The notes under the pieces were generated by a model. That model worked only from the letters and a program-made list of their open reading frames with translations. It made no database searches and had not been told where the DNA came from. From Brettanomyces bruxellensis (taxonomy: Eukaryota; Ascomycota; Pichiomycetes; Pichiales; Pichiaceae), in the NCBI RefSeq assembly GCF_011074885.1, contig NC_054688.1, positions 248,001-312,000 on the forward strand: 64,000 bases of DNA. Direction: 5' to 3'. The position numbers were made by a program, and so were the translations under genes. Below, piece after piece: positions 40,039 through 55,300 of the stretch (the first letter of the stretch is position 1; every line of letters starts with the position of its first letter).

Positions 40039-41040
40039 TCAGGTGAAGTCCTCCTCCAATTGGTCTGGTGCTTCCACAATGTTGCCCTTAATTTTATTAA
40101 GAATTCTCACCTTCATTCCATCTAGTCTTGAAAACTTGTCAAAGTTTCTCGATGCTGTGGCCACAGAATCTGGGTTTCCTTCCTTTACAGCTTCGATAAG
40201 CTTCGTAGAAAATTCACATTCCCTTGTTGTCTCAAAGCTTGGATCCCATTGCTTAAATCTGTTCAAACATGCACTGGCGCTCGCATAATCATTTCCATCA
40301 GCTAAACGACAAAGAATAGCCTTTAGAAAATATTCCTTCAAGGACCATTTTGCAAGGTTGTTATTAAGAGAATCCTTGGCGATAGATTCGTACACTTGTC
40401 CAGCTTTAGCGTAATCATGTATACTGTCGTCACAGTAAAGATCGGCTGCTTTCAAGGCACATTTGTTTGCTAAAGCATTTGCGGAGTCACCCTTATACCA
40501 TTCACTTGCATCTTCATAGCTCTTTATAGCTTTCGCCACGTCATGCAACTCATTTTCATACATTTCTCCCAAGTCAGCTTTAAACGTTGCACTTCGTCTA
40601 AATTGACCACGTTTCACGAACATTATAATTGCCTTCTCCAAGCATTGAGCCGCCTCTATCGGAACTTCTGTCTTATATGCTTTATATGCTTCCACAAGTG
40701 TATTTGCAGCCTCGTCAGGGGATTCGGCCAACTTTTGGCACTCTGCCGCTTTTTCAAATGTATGTCCTGCCTCTGCACTTCTTCTCTGCAATTTATATAG
40801 GTTTGCAGCTTCTACATAAAGATCAGCTGCATCTTCATATTTAGATTGCTGTGAACTGCCAAAAAAAGATGACAGAAAGCCCGAGCTCTTCTTTGTCTTT
40901 TTGGTTGCCTATAATATAAATGGAAAAAATTGTGTTAATATATCGATTCAATGGGCATAAATAGAATTAACAGTGAATAAAAGAAATATTCCACAAAAAC
41001 TTATACATACCTCTGCAATTAGTTCTTCCGGAGATGACAT
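40039..41040 (-). CDS. SEC17: Alpha-SNAP Sec17 (spliced)
   Basis: Sec17 is the SNARE-complex adaptor that recruits the Sec18/NSF ATPase to disassemble SNAREs after fusion. Exon 1 (41011-41040) encodes MSSPEELIAE and exon 2 (40908-40039) continues in frame as ATKKTKKSSGFLSSFFG. The total is 299 residues against 292 in yeast. The body is the all-helical TPR-like solenoid: YEDAADLYVEAANLYKLQ, TLVEAYKAYK, RGQFRRSATFKADLGEMYENE, KAIKSYEDASEWY, WSLKEYFLKAILC and the acidic C-terminus EAPDQLEEDFT. Without the intron the ORF would lack an ATG, as it opens at a TTG inside helix 2. Confidence 0.96.
40909..41010 (-). other. SEC17 intron
   Basis: The 102-nt intron has donor GTATGT, a branch-point-like TATTAAC (in the 40937-40945 area) and acceptor TATAG. 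Splicing joins codon 10 to codon 11 without changing frame. Confidence 0.9.
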
Positions 41041-42356
41041 GATTATTTTATGGTAAACTGCCAGAGAATTGTCCTAAACAACTTTGAGTACTATCAGGTC
41101 TGGAGGGATGTTATGTATCTTTCACTTATTTCTCTATTTTCGCTCTTTTTTTTTTGCGCATTTGTTGCCGCGCCTAGTTTATCTTCGAAGCTCAATTGTA
41201 CTTACACCAAGTATTTGTGCACCTATGGTAAAAAGACGATAAATCATTACTAAAAACTGGTGCACAACCTATGATTTTACAAAGTTCTTTTTTGCTAGAT
41301 CTTACCTCACTGTTTCAGGATGCAAAATCAACTTCGGGAAAGTCATTAGCCTAATCATCGCATGCTTTTAAATCCCTTTGCTTTTCACGTAGCAAAAAGC
41401 CATCGACTTAAATATTGTTCGCTAACGTTGTGGTAAAAGTTAAATGTTTGTAATAAATTACTTATGGCAAGAAATTATGAACATAGTCAAAGTTGAACTC
41501 TGGGCATAGCGTATTATTATTTTATTTATTTGGTTTGGTATTATTATTGATGGATAATTTTTTGAGCTATTTCAAACTGAACAATATGCAAAAAATGCGA
41601 AGCACATTTTTCCTAAAAAAGTAATGGAGGAAATAAAATGCATACTAAATTCTATTTTAATTGAAATTAATAAATTTATGTATCAAAAGTATGGTATGAT
41701 TAGTTGAACATGATTCTAAAGTTTATTAGATAAGGTGTGTCTGCAAGATACGGGTTAGCAGCAGCAATGAATTTTTACCTTTCAAAATGGATGAATACTC
41801 AACGTTCAACTAATGTTGATTGACAAGTAAATCTCAAGCATGATCTGGAAACAAAACGTGTAGTAATCAAATGCGTATTTAATCTTGTCATTCTCACCAC
41901 CTTTGAGCTACTGTGCTTCTTGTGTATTCTCATTTTGTGTAGATCCAAATAACATTCGATGTGGAACATGAGAATCGAATAAATGTCAGTTCATGTAAGG
42001 AGCAAAATTAGCATCAATTTGCTTGAATAAAGAATGATTTACTCTCTACCGGAAGGTATCCTTTGCATGCACGAACACTACTTATACTTTCTTTGTGACG
42101 TCACCTTTATAGATGATGACTTTTTGTTCATAATTGTAGCAATTATAGGACAACTGAAGGGAGCATAAAGTGTGTGTTTATTCTGAATCCTAACTTGACC
42201 TTTGAGTTTTAATTTTTCAAACAAGCATACCTCTTAAGTTTCAATTTGAAGATACAATTGGACTAGGAAACAGATGTCTCTGAGTGTTCGATGATGTTTA
42301 ATCAAGTTCATGTCAAAGCAGTAGGAAGGTAGAGCAGTGAAGTTACAAATGGAAAA
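41041..42356. other. Gene-free AT-rich region
   Basis: No supportable gene. The first few hundred bases are the presumed SEC17 promoter. The rest has only short frames. It leads into LTR remnants. Confidence 0.55.
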
Positions 42357-42494
42357 GTCTCATTGTCTATGTTGTTGTATATGAAGAAGAATGACAACCG
42401 TATAAAGTACAGATATTCTCTTGTGTCTACACTAAATATTATATACAAGTTATATACTGCAATAAATGCCAAATGCAATACTAATCTGGTAGCA
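42357..42494 (+). repeat. LTR-like remnant, family F2 (second copy)
   Basis: This is the second copy of the block at 1849-1985, in the same orientation. It shares GTATAAA- or TATAAATA-like sequence, CTCTTGTGTCTA, AAGTTATAT, TGCAATAAAT and the terminal CTAATCTGGTAGCA. It ends in CA like an LTR. As at the other locus, a family F1 LTR lies downstream (113 bp away). Confidence 0.55.
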
Positions 42495-42606
42495 GTCATT
42501 TAACAGTTCACCAACTACTAAGCATCTATACACTTTATAATTTACTACAAACAGTTGCATTACACGAGGAACAGCTTTCCATCCCAAACGATTTTTGTAA
42601 GGGTGC

Positions 42607-43218
42607 TGTCGGACATATGAGAATATTACCTAGTATTAGGTAATCTATTATTATATGTCATTAGATTTATTTGTTTTGAGATCTGAACTTATTCTAAAAT
42701 AACGAAAATTCAGAATAATATCTATTAGAGACAATCCTGGATAAAATGCACTAACTGTGTATGTTAGGGAATCAGCAGAAAAATAATTATGCGCGATCAT
42801 AATTCTGTTTCTGAGAATTAAATCTTTTTTTATTATGTATGATTGATTACCTCACTTTATTTTCCTTTTTATTTTTACTTTACTTTACCTCTTTTTATAT
42901 AACTTGTTTCTTCTACGAAGGGACGAGACCCGATAGCCTATTTTGCAATACAACTAGTTCGACTCCACTTTGATGGTAACAGAGTAAAGGAAGTAAATTC
43001 ATTTTCTTCTATGGTGACACATACACAATTGTTAGAATGTTAAAGGCATTAACATTATCACACAGACCACTTGGTACATTTATATCCACCCACTTAGGTA
43101 ACCGACCTTACAATTGTCTGAATCTCCCCGACTGCTAGGTTCTTATTAGTTCTATTAAAGAAGAAGTTTGATAGCTAAAGCCCGGGAGTAACTCATAAGG
43201 TCTCTCTTAACTTCGACA
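42607..43218 (+). mobile_element. Full-length LTR, family F1
   Basis: The 612-bp LTR begins TGTCGGACATATGAG and ends CTTAACTTCGACA. The terminal inverted repeat carries one mismatch relative to the 3809 copy. It is nearly identical along its length to the reverse complement of 3809-4419, so both are fairly young. Flanking pentamers (GGTGC and CTCTG) do not match, so there is no target duplication. It may be one end of a formerly larger element or a product of inter-element recombination. It contains TATATAA near 42896 and a tRNA-B-box-like AGTTCGACTCC near 42956. Confidence 0.9.
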
Positions 43219-43310
43219 CTCTGACAGTAACTATCAAGGTTTCCATTAATTATAGAACATTTATACAAAAACCCTATCAAATATTAAAAAATATTGGTAT
43301 GAAATACAAA

Positions 43311-43610
43311 TTACGCGCGTTATTGCGCGCTGTCATGGCATTTGTCGGGAGCGCTGGAATTTGTTCCTTGGGTTTTCGGCTTCTACGATTGATGTGTCCT
43401 GTTCGATCTCCGCGGTCGGCGTTCTAGTCCCTATGAGCAATCTGGGCGACTGTCGTCAGCAATGAGCACTGTTATCACTGAAGGGTAGAGATACAGCACA
43501 GTTCGGTGCCCGTGGGTGAGGCGAAGGGGATAACACGTCATCGGTAACATCTTGCGGTGTAGGAGGTTGGAATTTCAGGTTGAGCTGGTTGCGACCACAG
43601 AACCAAAAAT
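43311..43610. other. Unexplained GC-rich island
   Basis: About 300 bp are markedly GC-richer than the flanks. The island opens with a perfect hairpin (GCGCG at 43315-43319 with CGCGC at 43326-43330) and contains further short palindromic segments such as GGCGACTGTCGTC. No long ORF exists. One minus-strand frame has coding-like composition but is broken by several stops. It could be a structured non-coding RNA or a decayed retrotransposon fragment; I could not match it to any known RNA. Confidence 0.35.
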
Positions 43611-44444
43611 TTATTTTTACTATCAGCTGTAACATTCTTAATTAGAGCGATAAGTGTGTTCGGATTTTGAATATACTAAGTTCAATTTGTATTAGCGAGT
43701 GAAACAGGACTTTTCGAAACGTAGTGAATATACGAAATTCATAAAACTCATCATTAAAGATATAGTAGTTGTTAGTTGTTACTTGTTACTAAATACTCGA
43801 GTTATTGGGTTTATGATGTATGCTTTATGTGTCAAATCGTAATTGCAGTTTATTTTCTGTGCTTGCTTATCCTGGTACTGTACATGGATATGACAGACTT
43901 GGAAACATCCAACTTCACATCAAGTTTTTTCGTAGAACGTTCTTTATATATATGATCGGCTTCCGTCCACGGAGGTTTGTAGTAGGTAAAGCTTTACTAC
44001 TTCGAAGTTCGATCTCGTTGTACCCTTGGCAACTTAATAAGATATTTCGAACGTGCTTTAAATTTGGAATTAACTTCATTTGAAAACTCTTTCAGTTAAA
44101 TGCTATCTTAAATACAATTCTACATTTTCAGCAGAATTCTACCATCCTAAACGTAATCATGTTTAATTTGAGGTATGCGAACAAGAAAGTAAGATTTGAA
44201 CTACCAAAAACTTTACCCTGCTTTATCAAAGAATTAATCGCAAAAAACCAGATGCAATTTTATTTAGACAAAGGTGTAAGTTTAGAATAGCAAATAAATA
44301 GAAACATCGAGCAAAAAGTAGACAAGGCAAAAGGTAAATTGCCAAACCAATTACGAGCAACCCATCAACTAGTCGAAGCAGGGAGAACTCACAACTATAT
44401 ATGAGATGGGAACAAAGTTGCGACGATTAAATAAGTCCCCTTAC
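43611..44444. other. Gene-free region downstream of ERG10
   Basis: No convincing gene. An 87-codon plus-strand frame (43820-44083) has no recognisable motif. Its final part lies close to the ERG10 3' end. Confidence 0.5.
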
Positions 44445-46657
<2,213 letters not shown>

Positions 46658-49148
46658 TTATGCAGTGGTTTGAATGATATCAGCAGTTGACTTTTCATTA
46701 TTATTGAAGTCATTCTTGTGATCATCTTTATTTGAATCATTTTCTGATGTGACATCCATATTATCGCTCATACTATCGGCATCATTTAATCCATTTGCAT
46801 CGTTTATCTTTTTCTGCTGCTTTTGATAGCTTCGAAGCTGTTCTATGTTCCAAACCGAAACACCTTTTTCCTGATCCTTTGGATTTAAAGGTTGTGCTGC
46901 AGTTCTCAAAAACTTTTTCGCAGCAGCAATTGCCATATCTGTAGATAAATTCACATTTGCATCCAACAATCCCTGGGCTATCCATTTAGGAAGCTGACTC
47001 CTCTTTCTTAGGAATCTTCGATCTGCAAGCACCATTACACCATAATCATCTTTTCCCCTAAGGACACGTCCCAAGCACTGTGCGGCATGTCTCATGGCAT
47101 CAAAGGAAAGAAAATCATTTTCACGAATTTGATAGTTATCTCTCAAAAATTCAAGCCTAGCCTTGAGAATTCTGGATTCAGTATATTGGAAAGGAATTCC
47201 TATCATAAGAACAGTTCGTCCGTAGTAATGATCAAAATCGATACCCTCGGAAACCTTACCACGAGCAACAGAAAGTAATACAGCGCCTCGACCATTTAAG
47301 CACGCTTTTCTGTAAGTTTCCAATGCCAATGCAGTTTCTTGAGCATCTGGAGTTTCCACTAGAATCAATTTGTATTTCCAGACTTCATCTAAAATACCCA
47401 TACCTTGCCACATAGATATGATACTTTCCATATACAAATATGAGGGAAAGAAGACAACCATTCCATCAGGTGTAATCTTGACGAACTCCATGAGCAAAGT
47501 TCCATAATTTCTGACCACACTAGGATCGTTTCTGATCTCAAACCGAGAAGAAATAGCCACTTGATCAGAACCCTTGGTGACTATCAGAGGTAAGAATGCT
47601 CTTCGATCCAAAGTCATAGCGTAAGATTCTTGAACCACAGTGTCAAAGTTTAACATCCTAGGATACATATCAAGTGGAGATATAGTACCGGAAGTAATAA
47701 CAACAGACGGAAATCGATCAAACACGGGCTTAATTGCAATTGATGCATCCATGCAGGTGAACCTCAATATTGGGTTCGGAACTGTTGCATTTTCTGTCTC
47801 GTATGGCTCCAATATAAGCATAAATCCATTCTCATATGTTGAAACTAAAGTTGCAAATGTTGCTATGTCCTTGAGAGAGGTGAACTCTTCGATATCAGTG
47901 ACTTCTAATGTTCTCACAAGCATAGAAAGACGTTCTGAACAAAATCTAAGTGGCTTTCTATCAATGTATGTTAGCTGCTTTAAATGTTGAAGAAAAGAGG
48001 TTGGCGTTTCGGAAATAACATGCAACACTTTCATCCGAGTTTTCAAATATTCTATAAATCTTTTCATAAACGAGATAAAATGCTCAGCTCGTCTTATACT
48101 TCCAGGTATAGCTTCCTGCAAGACATCGGAAGGTAAGATCGGATTTTCCATGAAAGGCTCCTCAGATTCCTTCAGCATATCAGATTCTCTAAGTCCTGCA
48201 ACGAGCTTTTCATATTCATCCTGTAACCTCGAGCTATCCACTTTTTTAACTTGATCAACCTTCCGGCTAAGATCGTTTGCACCACGTGTTGCTCTTTGCA
48301 GCATATCCTCATCTATATCCATGGATAAAGCTTCAATACAAACATTATCTATATTATGGGCCTCGTCAAATATCACTATACTATCTTTTGATAAATCTTT
48401 CGAAACTCTAACAGCAACTTTTGGATCTATAATATAGTGATAAGAATAAATAACAATATTACAGAGGGGCATCATTCGACGAACAGTAAAGTATGGACAA
48501 GTTCCTTCTTGCTTGCAGTAGTCCAAAAGTTGCTGAAAGGAATAAACACCTGGTGGAATCAAATTTGCGGGATCCTTTTCATATAGTTTCTCATGCCAAG
48601 AACAAAGCTCATCTGCATTTGCCTCGCCAGCTCTCACTTTCTCTCCAAGTTGACCATTGGTCAAACGTCGACACATCTCATCAACCACTGTACCCTTCTT
48701 TTCTTTTCCAACTACTGGATGTAAACATAGGTTCTTTCTACTTGTCAAGCCTAATCCTCTGAAATTCTCCACATGTCCTAGTTCCTTTGCCCTGTAGTCC
48801 ATTAGCTTTTCCAATTCAATTAACGCCTTCTCAATTTCTGACATGGTACGTGAACAATATATTATCTTCCTATGCTCTGGGTAGTACATCTGATAAGCCA
48901 CTGACAAGGCTAATAGTGCAATAGTTTTACCCGTTCCAGAGGGCATCTCCAACACACCATTACCACCAACATCTATGCACTTCTTCACATCACACATGTA
49001 TGCATATTGCTCTGGATAAATCTTTGGATACGGAAAAAGTATTGGAAGATCATCGATAAAAAACCTAATTCATCAACAAATATTTGCCTTTGTTAGTAAA
49101 AAAGTAAATTTAAATACTATGAATAAATCAATCAAGTACATACTTCAT
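46658..49148 (-). CDS. RAD3: TFIIH / NER 5'-3' DNA helicase Rad3 (XPD), spliced
   Basis: Rad3 is the iron-sulfur SF2 helicase of TFIIH in transcription and nucleotide excision repair. Exon 1 is just ATGAA (49144-49148) and exon 2 is 49064-46658. Joining gives MKFFIDDLPILFPYPKIYPEQY, matching the known Rad3 N-terminus, and 803 residues (yeast 778). Walker A EMPSGTGKT puts Lys at 48, the same number as in yeast. The DEAH box is in VIFDEAHNID. Fe-S cysteines occur in RKNLCLHP, DEMCRRL, ELCSWHEKL and GTCPYF. C-terminal motifs are SVARGKVSEGIDF, IGIPFQYTESRI and AAQCLGRVLRGKDDYG. The tail is acidic and Asn-rich. Confidence 0.97.
49065..49143 (-). other. RAD3 intron
   Basis: The 79-nt intron follows a 5-nt first coding exon. 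It has donor GTATGT, a perfect TACTAAC branch point and acceptor AATTAG. Splicing restores the complete conserved N-terminus. Confidence 0.93.
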
Positions 49149-49356
49149 TATCAGTAAATCTATTATCGAGTAATATAAGCGTTAAATGTATATCACCTGT
49201 ATAACCTGTCTTTGGGTCAAGAGTTGATCTGAAAGCAATCGCATCGCTTTTCAACTCTGCGTTCTCAAAATAAATCTACCTTTTTGGCTCTATTTAAATT
49301 TTTATCAATTTTTTTTATAATAACACAATTCAGATCTATTCCTATTATACAACTAT

Positions 49357-52300
49357 TCACTCAACTTTAACATTTTCAATCATGATCTGCTTATCGGCAT
49401 CAACATAGGCATTACAAACACACCAAATGGCTAAGTCGTGTTTCCCTGGCTCGGCAATGGAGAAATTCATCTTAACAGTCTGAGTCTGCTTATCTAGTAT
49501 TAATTTTCTGATACCGTATAGGCGCTTACTTTCAGGTTCTCCGATTACTATCCACCATTTTTCTTCCCCTTTGAATGGATAATTCGAAGAAATAATCGTG
49601 AGATCCTCTGGATCTTCATCCCTATCAATCTGTAAAGTAATCTCTCTCTCTTCGTTGACTCTCAAGGGCTTATTTAGGTCAAGTTTATAAGTTACATCCA
49701 AATTAGGATATTGATTAACAAACGTTGCAACGCTTTCAATCTGTCTATCGGACAAGCCATTCAATAACTCATCACGCTCTTCATCCTCAAGGGCCATGAT
49801 ATCATATACAGTTTCGACATTCAACTTTTTGCATCTGTCCAAAATTGTTGTTCCGAAGAATGGAACCTGCTTGAGGCTATTATCACTATTCCATAGTCCC
49901 TGAATAACCATCTGAAATATATCCATGGCATTCAATGCATTGAGACAACCTTCCGAGGATAAATAATCGATAGCAGCATATAACACATCCGTTATTTTTG
50001 AGAGAATCTTTTTCAAATCAGCTCGTAGATCAGGAGGAAGATTCAACCGTGAGAAGTGAGCCTGAAGCAATATAAATGCCTTAAAGGCAGGAGAATGAAA
50101 GTTCACACCATTCGACCATTTTACCGGTAAAGCCGAATACAACCTATTTAATATTCCGTCGTCATCTCCACGGATAGTGATATCGTCAAATTCAGATGCA
50201 GAGCTAATCACTTCAAGCATTTTCTTGAGCCTAGTTTTCCCATCTAGCGAGCTGCAAAACAATTGCATTGTAATGAAAGAAATATTATAATAAGCTGCTA
50301 TCATACATCCGTTCAATGGACTTATTTCCACCTTCTGATCTCCTTCATCGTTATAATCGCCGTCATCTTCAGAAAGGTCATCATCAATATTGAGCTCTAT
50401 CAATTTCCCATCCGACAACTTCTTCAACGAATTTTCAACAAGCTCCGACAAAAACTCGGAAAGGCTACCTGCCGAAACGCTTCCCAGATCATAGTATGAA
50501 GGATTTAACTGTAATCTTCGGTAAAAATAACTGTATGTGATCCAGTCAACACACTGCTGACGATTTTTGATCAACCCTGTACTTATTTCGTTTAGCAAAA
50601 AATCAATGATAAATTTGTTCAGGTTGCTCTCCATTGGGAGCGATTCCCCGATCACTTTTTTGTAGTATTCAATTTCATCACTGTTCGTAAGAACAACTGC
50701 TCTGGAATATTCGCTATTGGTGTTTCTTGCAAGACCGATCATTTCAAAAAGATCACTAACTGAATAGTCAACATAACAATGATCTCTTCCAATATAATCT
50801 TTTGTACCCATAACCACGATGAGATTTCCAGATGGACACCAACAAGTGGTACTTTTAGTAGCAATAAGACAAGATAATGCACCTGCCTTAAAGAGACCTT
50901 CAACAAGCAGCTTATCCAAACGCAACATACCATCATAATAAAAGCCAATTCCGTACATAATAGATGCTTTTAAAGAACTATCCTTAATCCGCCCCACGTA
51001 CTTTTTAATTGAATCCTCCTCCGCTTTCAACCAAGAATTTCCGTAAGACGCCAACCTCTCTATAAATGCTGTGGATATATTCACACATTCTTTACGTGTC
51101 GAAACAAAAATAACTGCCTTCTGTTCGCCTATACTATCATCCATATCTTGAACCTGTTTATAAACTGGTGACATCATGCATTCAATTGCTGATGGATTAT
51201 GCAAAACTTCTATTTTCTCGAAAGTCACCTTTAATGGGAAAACGCGATCCCTTGAACTGAAGTCAAATATATTTTTTTTATGTATACCTAACCATTCAGC
51301 AAAATCACGAGGACTAGCTAGAGAAGAGCCGATTGCAATTATTCTTACAGGTTTCTCTAGGTTTAATGCCATGAATCGTACACGGCTTAGCACATTTTCG
51401 TAAATGGCACCTTCTCGCGCATCTCCAATCAAATGGCAATTATCGCAAATAAGTAGTTCAATGCTCTGTACATTTTTCCTCTTTTTCCAACGTCTAGTGA
51501 GAACATCAAACTGTTTCGGAGTTGCAAAAATTAAATGACTTGATGCTAGGATTTTGAGATTGGAGGACAAATCATTTGTCAACTTAGCAATGCTTTTTTT
51601 TACAGCAAACTTTGCTAACTTCGCCTTCCATTCCTTGTATAGTTGATCAATTTCCGGTTGTATTGGATTAAGATAAACGGCTCTACCCTTTCCATTTTTC
51701 CAGTGGCTTAATAAAGCTAACATTGACGCGGTTGTTTTTCCATTTCCCTTGGAACAGCAAAAAAGAATGCTTTCTTCCTCATCATACAAGGACCCAAAGA
51801 CCTGGGACTGGAATTTGTTGAAGAATTTAAAATCAAACAAATTCTTAAGAGCAGAAGCACCGAATACATTCACAGGCACAAGGGGGCAATCCAAAAGTGG
51901 CGTTGGTGCAGGAAATCTTTTCGGCATAATTAAACCACTAAGTATAATCGGCTTTCTTGTAATAGAACCAATCCAACTATCACTGATGACAGATACAAAT
52001 AAATTATGCTGAAGCCGATCAACAAAATTTAAAGTGCATTCAATAAAATGTGGCTCGTTTATGTGCTTTTTCTGAACAATCAGAGATGTCGTAAATAGAA
52101 GATTATTTGAATCCCCATCCTCAACAAATACGGTAAAAGATTGGCTGTAACCATGAATATCAACGTCCCATTTCCATTGTGGAACGAGTTCTAATTGAAT
52201 CCTCATCAATGAAGCTGTAATGGGCAGCACAGATGAACTCACTGAAATTTTAGGAAACTTTAAAAGAAGTTGATAAGCAAGATTTCCATAACTCTGAGCT

Positions 52301-55300
52301 TTCATTCCTTCAATAACTTCTCTCTCGCTATTTAAAGCTAAGTATTGCCTCCAGGGTGTCAATGAACGTTCTGTTGTACGAACCAAACCTTTTGGAACAT
52401 TCGGATATTGTCTTAGTGGCGAGTTAGTCAACCACATACGATTTTCAACCATTTTACATATATCTAGGAGTAAACGGGAGACCTCAGCCCATTTCTTCCT
52501 CTTTACAAGTTCCAACATCGCACGAAAAAGACGTCCAGCACTTTGAACAACGTATATCATATCTGCCATTAGGGCAAATCCATCAAGTGATAACCTGGAT
52601 ATATATGCCTGCAAAAGAACATTGACCTTGGCTAATGAATCTTCTGGAGACTCATTTATCGGAATCGGTGCGTTGTCCATTAATTTCTTTAATTCATCTT
52701 TCTCTTCATCCCTGACATGCAAATATTTGAACTCCTCGCTGGCAGAAAAAACTTGGAAAAGCTCTATCTCACTCATATAAGGATTTAACTTCCTATCATA
52801 CTCCTTAATACTTTGATACGATATATAAAAGTATGATGCCACTCTACCCAAATCTGTTGAAATAACAATATCATTTTCGTAATCATATTTGACAAGCCCA
52901 TTACGTGCCAATATCACCAGGGCAGAATACGCAAGATCTCTTCTTCTTCGCTGTAAATCAAATGTATCATCATCATATCCAGGTCCAACTCGATATAATG
53001 CTTTGTTGTGCTTCATTCTAACAAATAGATAAGTGTATTCAAACCAATCAACACAATCTTCCAAGGAATTGATCCTGCCAGATACAATTTCCGCATTAAT
53101 ACTATCAGCAAGCCTTGATGCCATTTGCGACTCAATTGGAAGCTGCTGGTTCAAAATAGCAAGATAGTATTTAACTTCATTTTGAGATGTAATGATAATA
53201 CCTTCACCATTCGAATCGTAACGTGGTCTTCCAGCACGACCAAGCATTTGCAAAATATCCTGAGCCGAAAGTTCAACCCAAGTACCATCAGCTGGGGAAT
53301 AAATCATCGTTCCCTTGATTATAACTGTATGTGCAGGAAGATTCACACCCCATGCCAATGTGGCAGTAGAAACTAATACTTTTAAATATCCCTGCGCAAA
53401 TAAATCCTCCACAGTAGTTCTATCTTTTCGACTCATTCCAGCATGATGAATACCAAATCCCATTGGCATAACTGCTTTTAATCCGTTACTGGAGGCATCC
53501 TCAGTTTCTGATCGAAGAATTTCTTGTGCTCCTGTAGACAAGTGTATTAATTTCGCTAGAGACTCATTTTCCACAATCTTATCGGCAATATACTTGGCGG
53601 TTTTGGCCGTCTCTTTTCTTGAATGAACAAACACAATTACCTGCTGATTATGGGTCAAGCTTTCAATAACTTTTTCGTAGCAAGCGTCGTTCAGTGCCTG
53701 ATACTTCTTCAATGATTTTTTCTCAGTTATACCAATAAACTGTTGTGCTAATGGGCAAGGCCTATAGCTTTGGTCAAAGTAAAAAAGCCCGTTTCTTTCC
53801 TCCACATGTAAAAATTCAGCCACGTCCTCATAATTTGGAAGCGTAGCTGACAATCCAACAAGCCGTACTTTGTTTTCATCATCCGAGCTTCTCAATGTTC
53901 TAGCCACGATATTCTCGATTACAGGACCTCTTGCATCATGTAAAAGGTGTATTTCATCAATAATGATGAGCTTGACAAACTTAATATACGAGGCATCGTT
54001 ATTCTTTCTTGTGATCACATCCCATTTCTCAGGTGTTGTCACTAATATCTGGGTAGAGGCAATTTGATGCTTAGTTAAATTAGAGTCACCGGTCAACTCA
54101 TTCACTGTTATCCCTAAATATTGCAATCGTCTGCGGAACTCTCGGACCTGCTCTTGAACCAAGGCTTTCAAAGGTGCAATGTAAACAATCTTAAAGTCGT
54201 TCAATCTTAAATGTAAATTCTTATCCATATGCTTTGACAGCAAGCGTAAGACGGTTAGCATGGCAACATTAGTCTTACCTGCACCTGTTGGTGCACACAT
54301 TAAAATATTAGCGTCATCCAAAAATGCCGTTGGATACACCTTGGATTGGATTACATTTAAGCTTTTTGTCTCATTTGAGGGGAAGGCCTGCTGAGCCCAT
54401 TCGGGTAAATCCTTAATCAAAACTAGACGTCCCTTAAATGTGGAAATGGCAGATTTAGGAGGTGGTATATGGACTTCTTCCCAGCTTTTCTTGAGTCTCC
54501 TAAAAGAGCCATTCGGTAGTTTGAACTCATTTGCTGTAAGAAGATGTGAACCTTGATCAAAAATAAGATTGTTAAGATCGACATATTTGGGCAGCTTTGC
54601 ATTTTTAGGTTTCTCCTTATCTTCATCTGACAATTTTTGTTTTTTCAAAGAACGAACATCCTCATCCTTATCTTCTGACGCTCTTTTAAGTGAGTCATCG
54701 TACTCTAAGACTAAACTTTTAAAACCAGCCTTATCCATCTCTTCAAACAACTTCTGCTTCTTATCACCATCTGACGGTGCGATCTCTGAAAGTCTGAGTC
54801 CGTAATATATCGTGACACGATTTGAAAGAAACATGTTTATCCAATCATTATTTTCATAATTGAATAATCCCAAAAGAAGCTGCCGAAATTTTATAACGTC
54901 CATTTTCTGCTCGAAAAGTGAATGGAGCCAGTTCCTAACTTGTTTTGCCATCTCCGAATGCTTGTAAGAATCAGAAGTTGGGAACAATTTAGCAAACTCT
55001 CTGGCGAGCCACAACTGATCCACTGATTTTATATCCACCTTCTGCTTTTCAGCCATTTTGTCACCGTCAAGTATCACAATATCCTCATTTCTAAGATCAT
55101 GTGGTCTGAGAAAGCCACCTTTCTCTTTTTCTACATCGGAGGCGTTCTGTAGAGATTCAGAGGATGAGCTTTCACTTTCACCAGAACTACTTGCATCATC
55201 GGAATCGCTGAATTCAGACTCTTCATCACTCACAGACCCAGATTCTCCCTCACCACTTAAATTTCCGCTATCTTTTGCGTGGTAATCAGTAATAGATGCA

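Noticed and set aside
42951..42967. B-box-like AGTTCGACTCC inside the F1 LTR, suggesting a tRNA-derived SINE
   Set aside because: No pairing T stem, no A box at the right distance, and the unit has clear LTR termini and a target duplication instead.
43820..44083. 87-codon plus-strand ORF
   Set aside because: No recognisable motif; lies in the gene desert and looks random.
50739..50948. Frame-shifted second-cassette degeneration in BRR2 as a sign of pseudogenisation
   Set aside because: The ORF is intact and a degenerate C-terminal helicase cassette is normal for Brr2.
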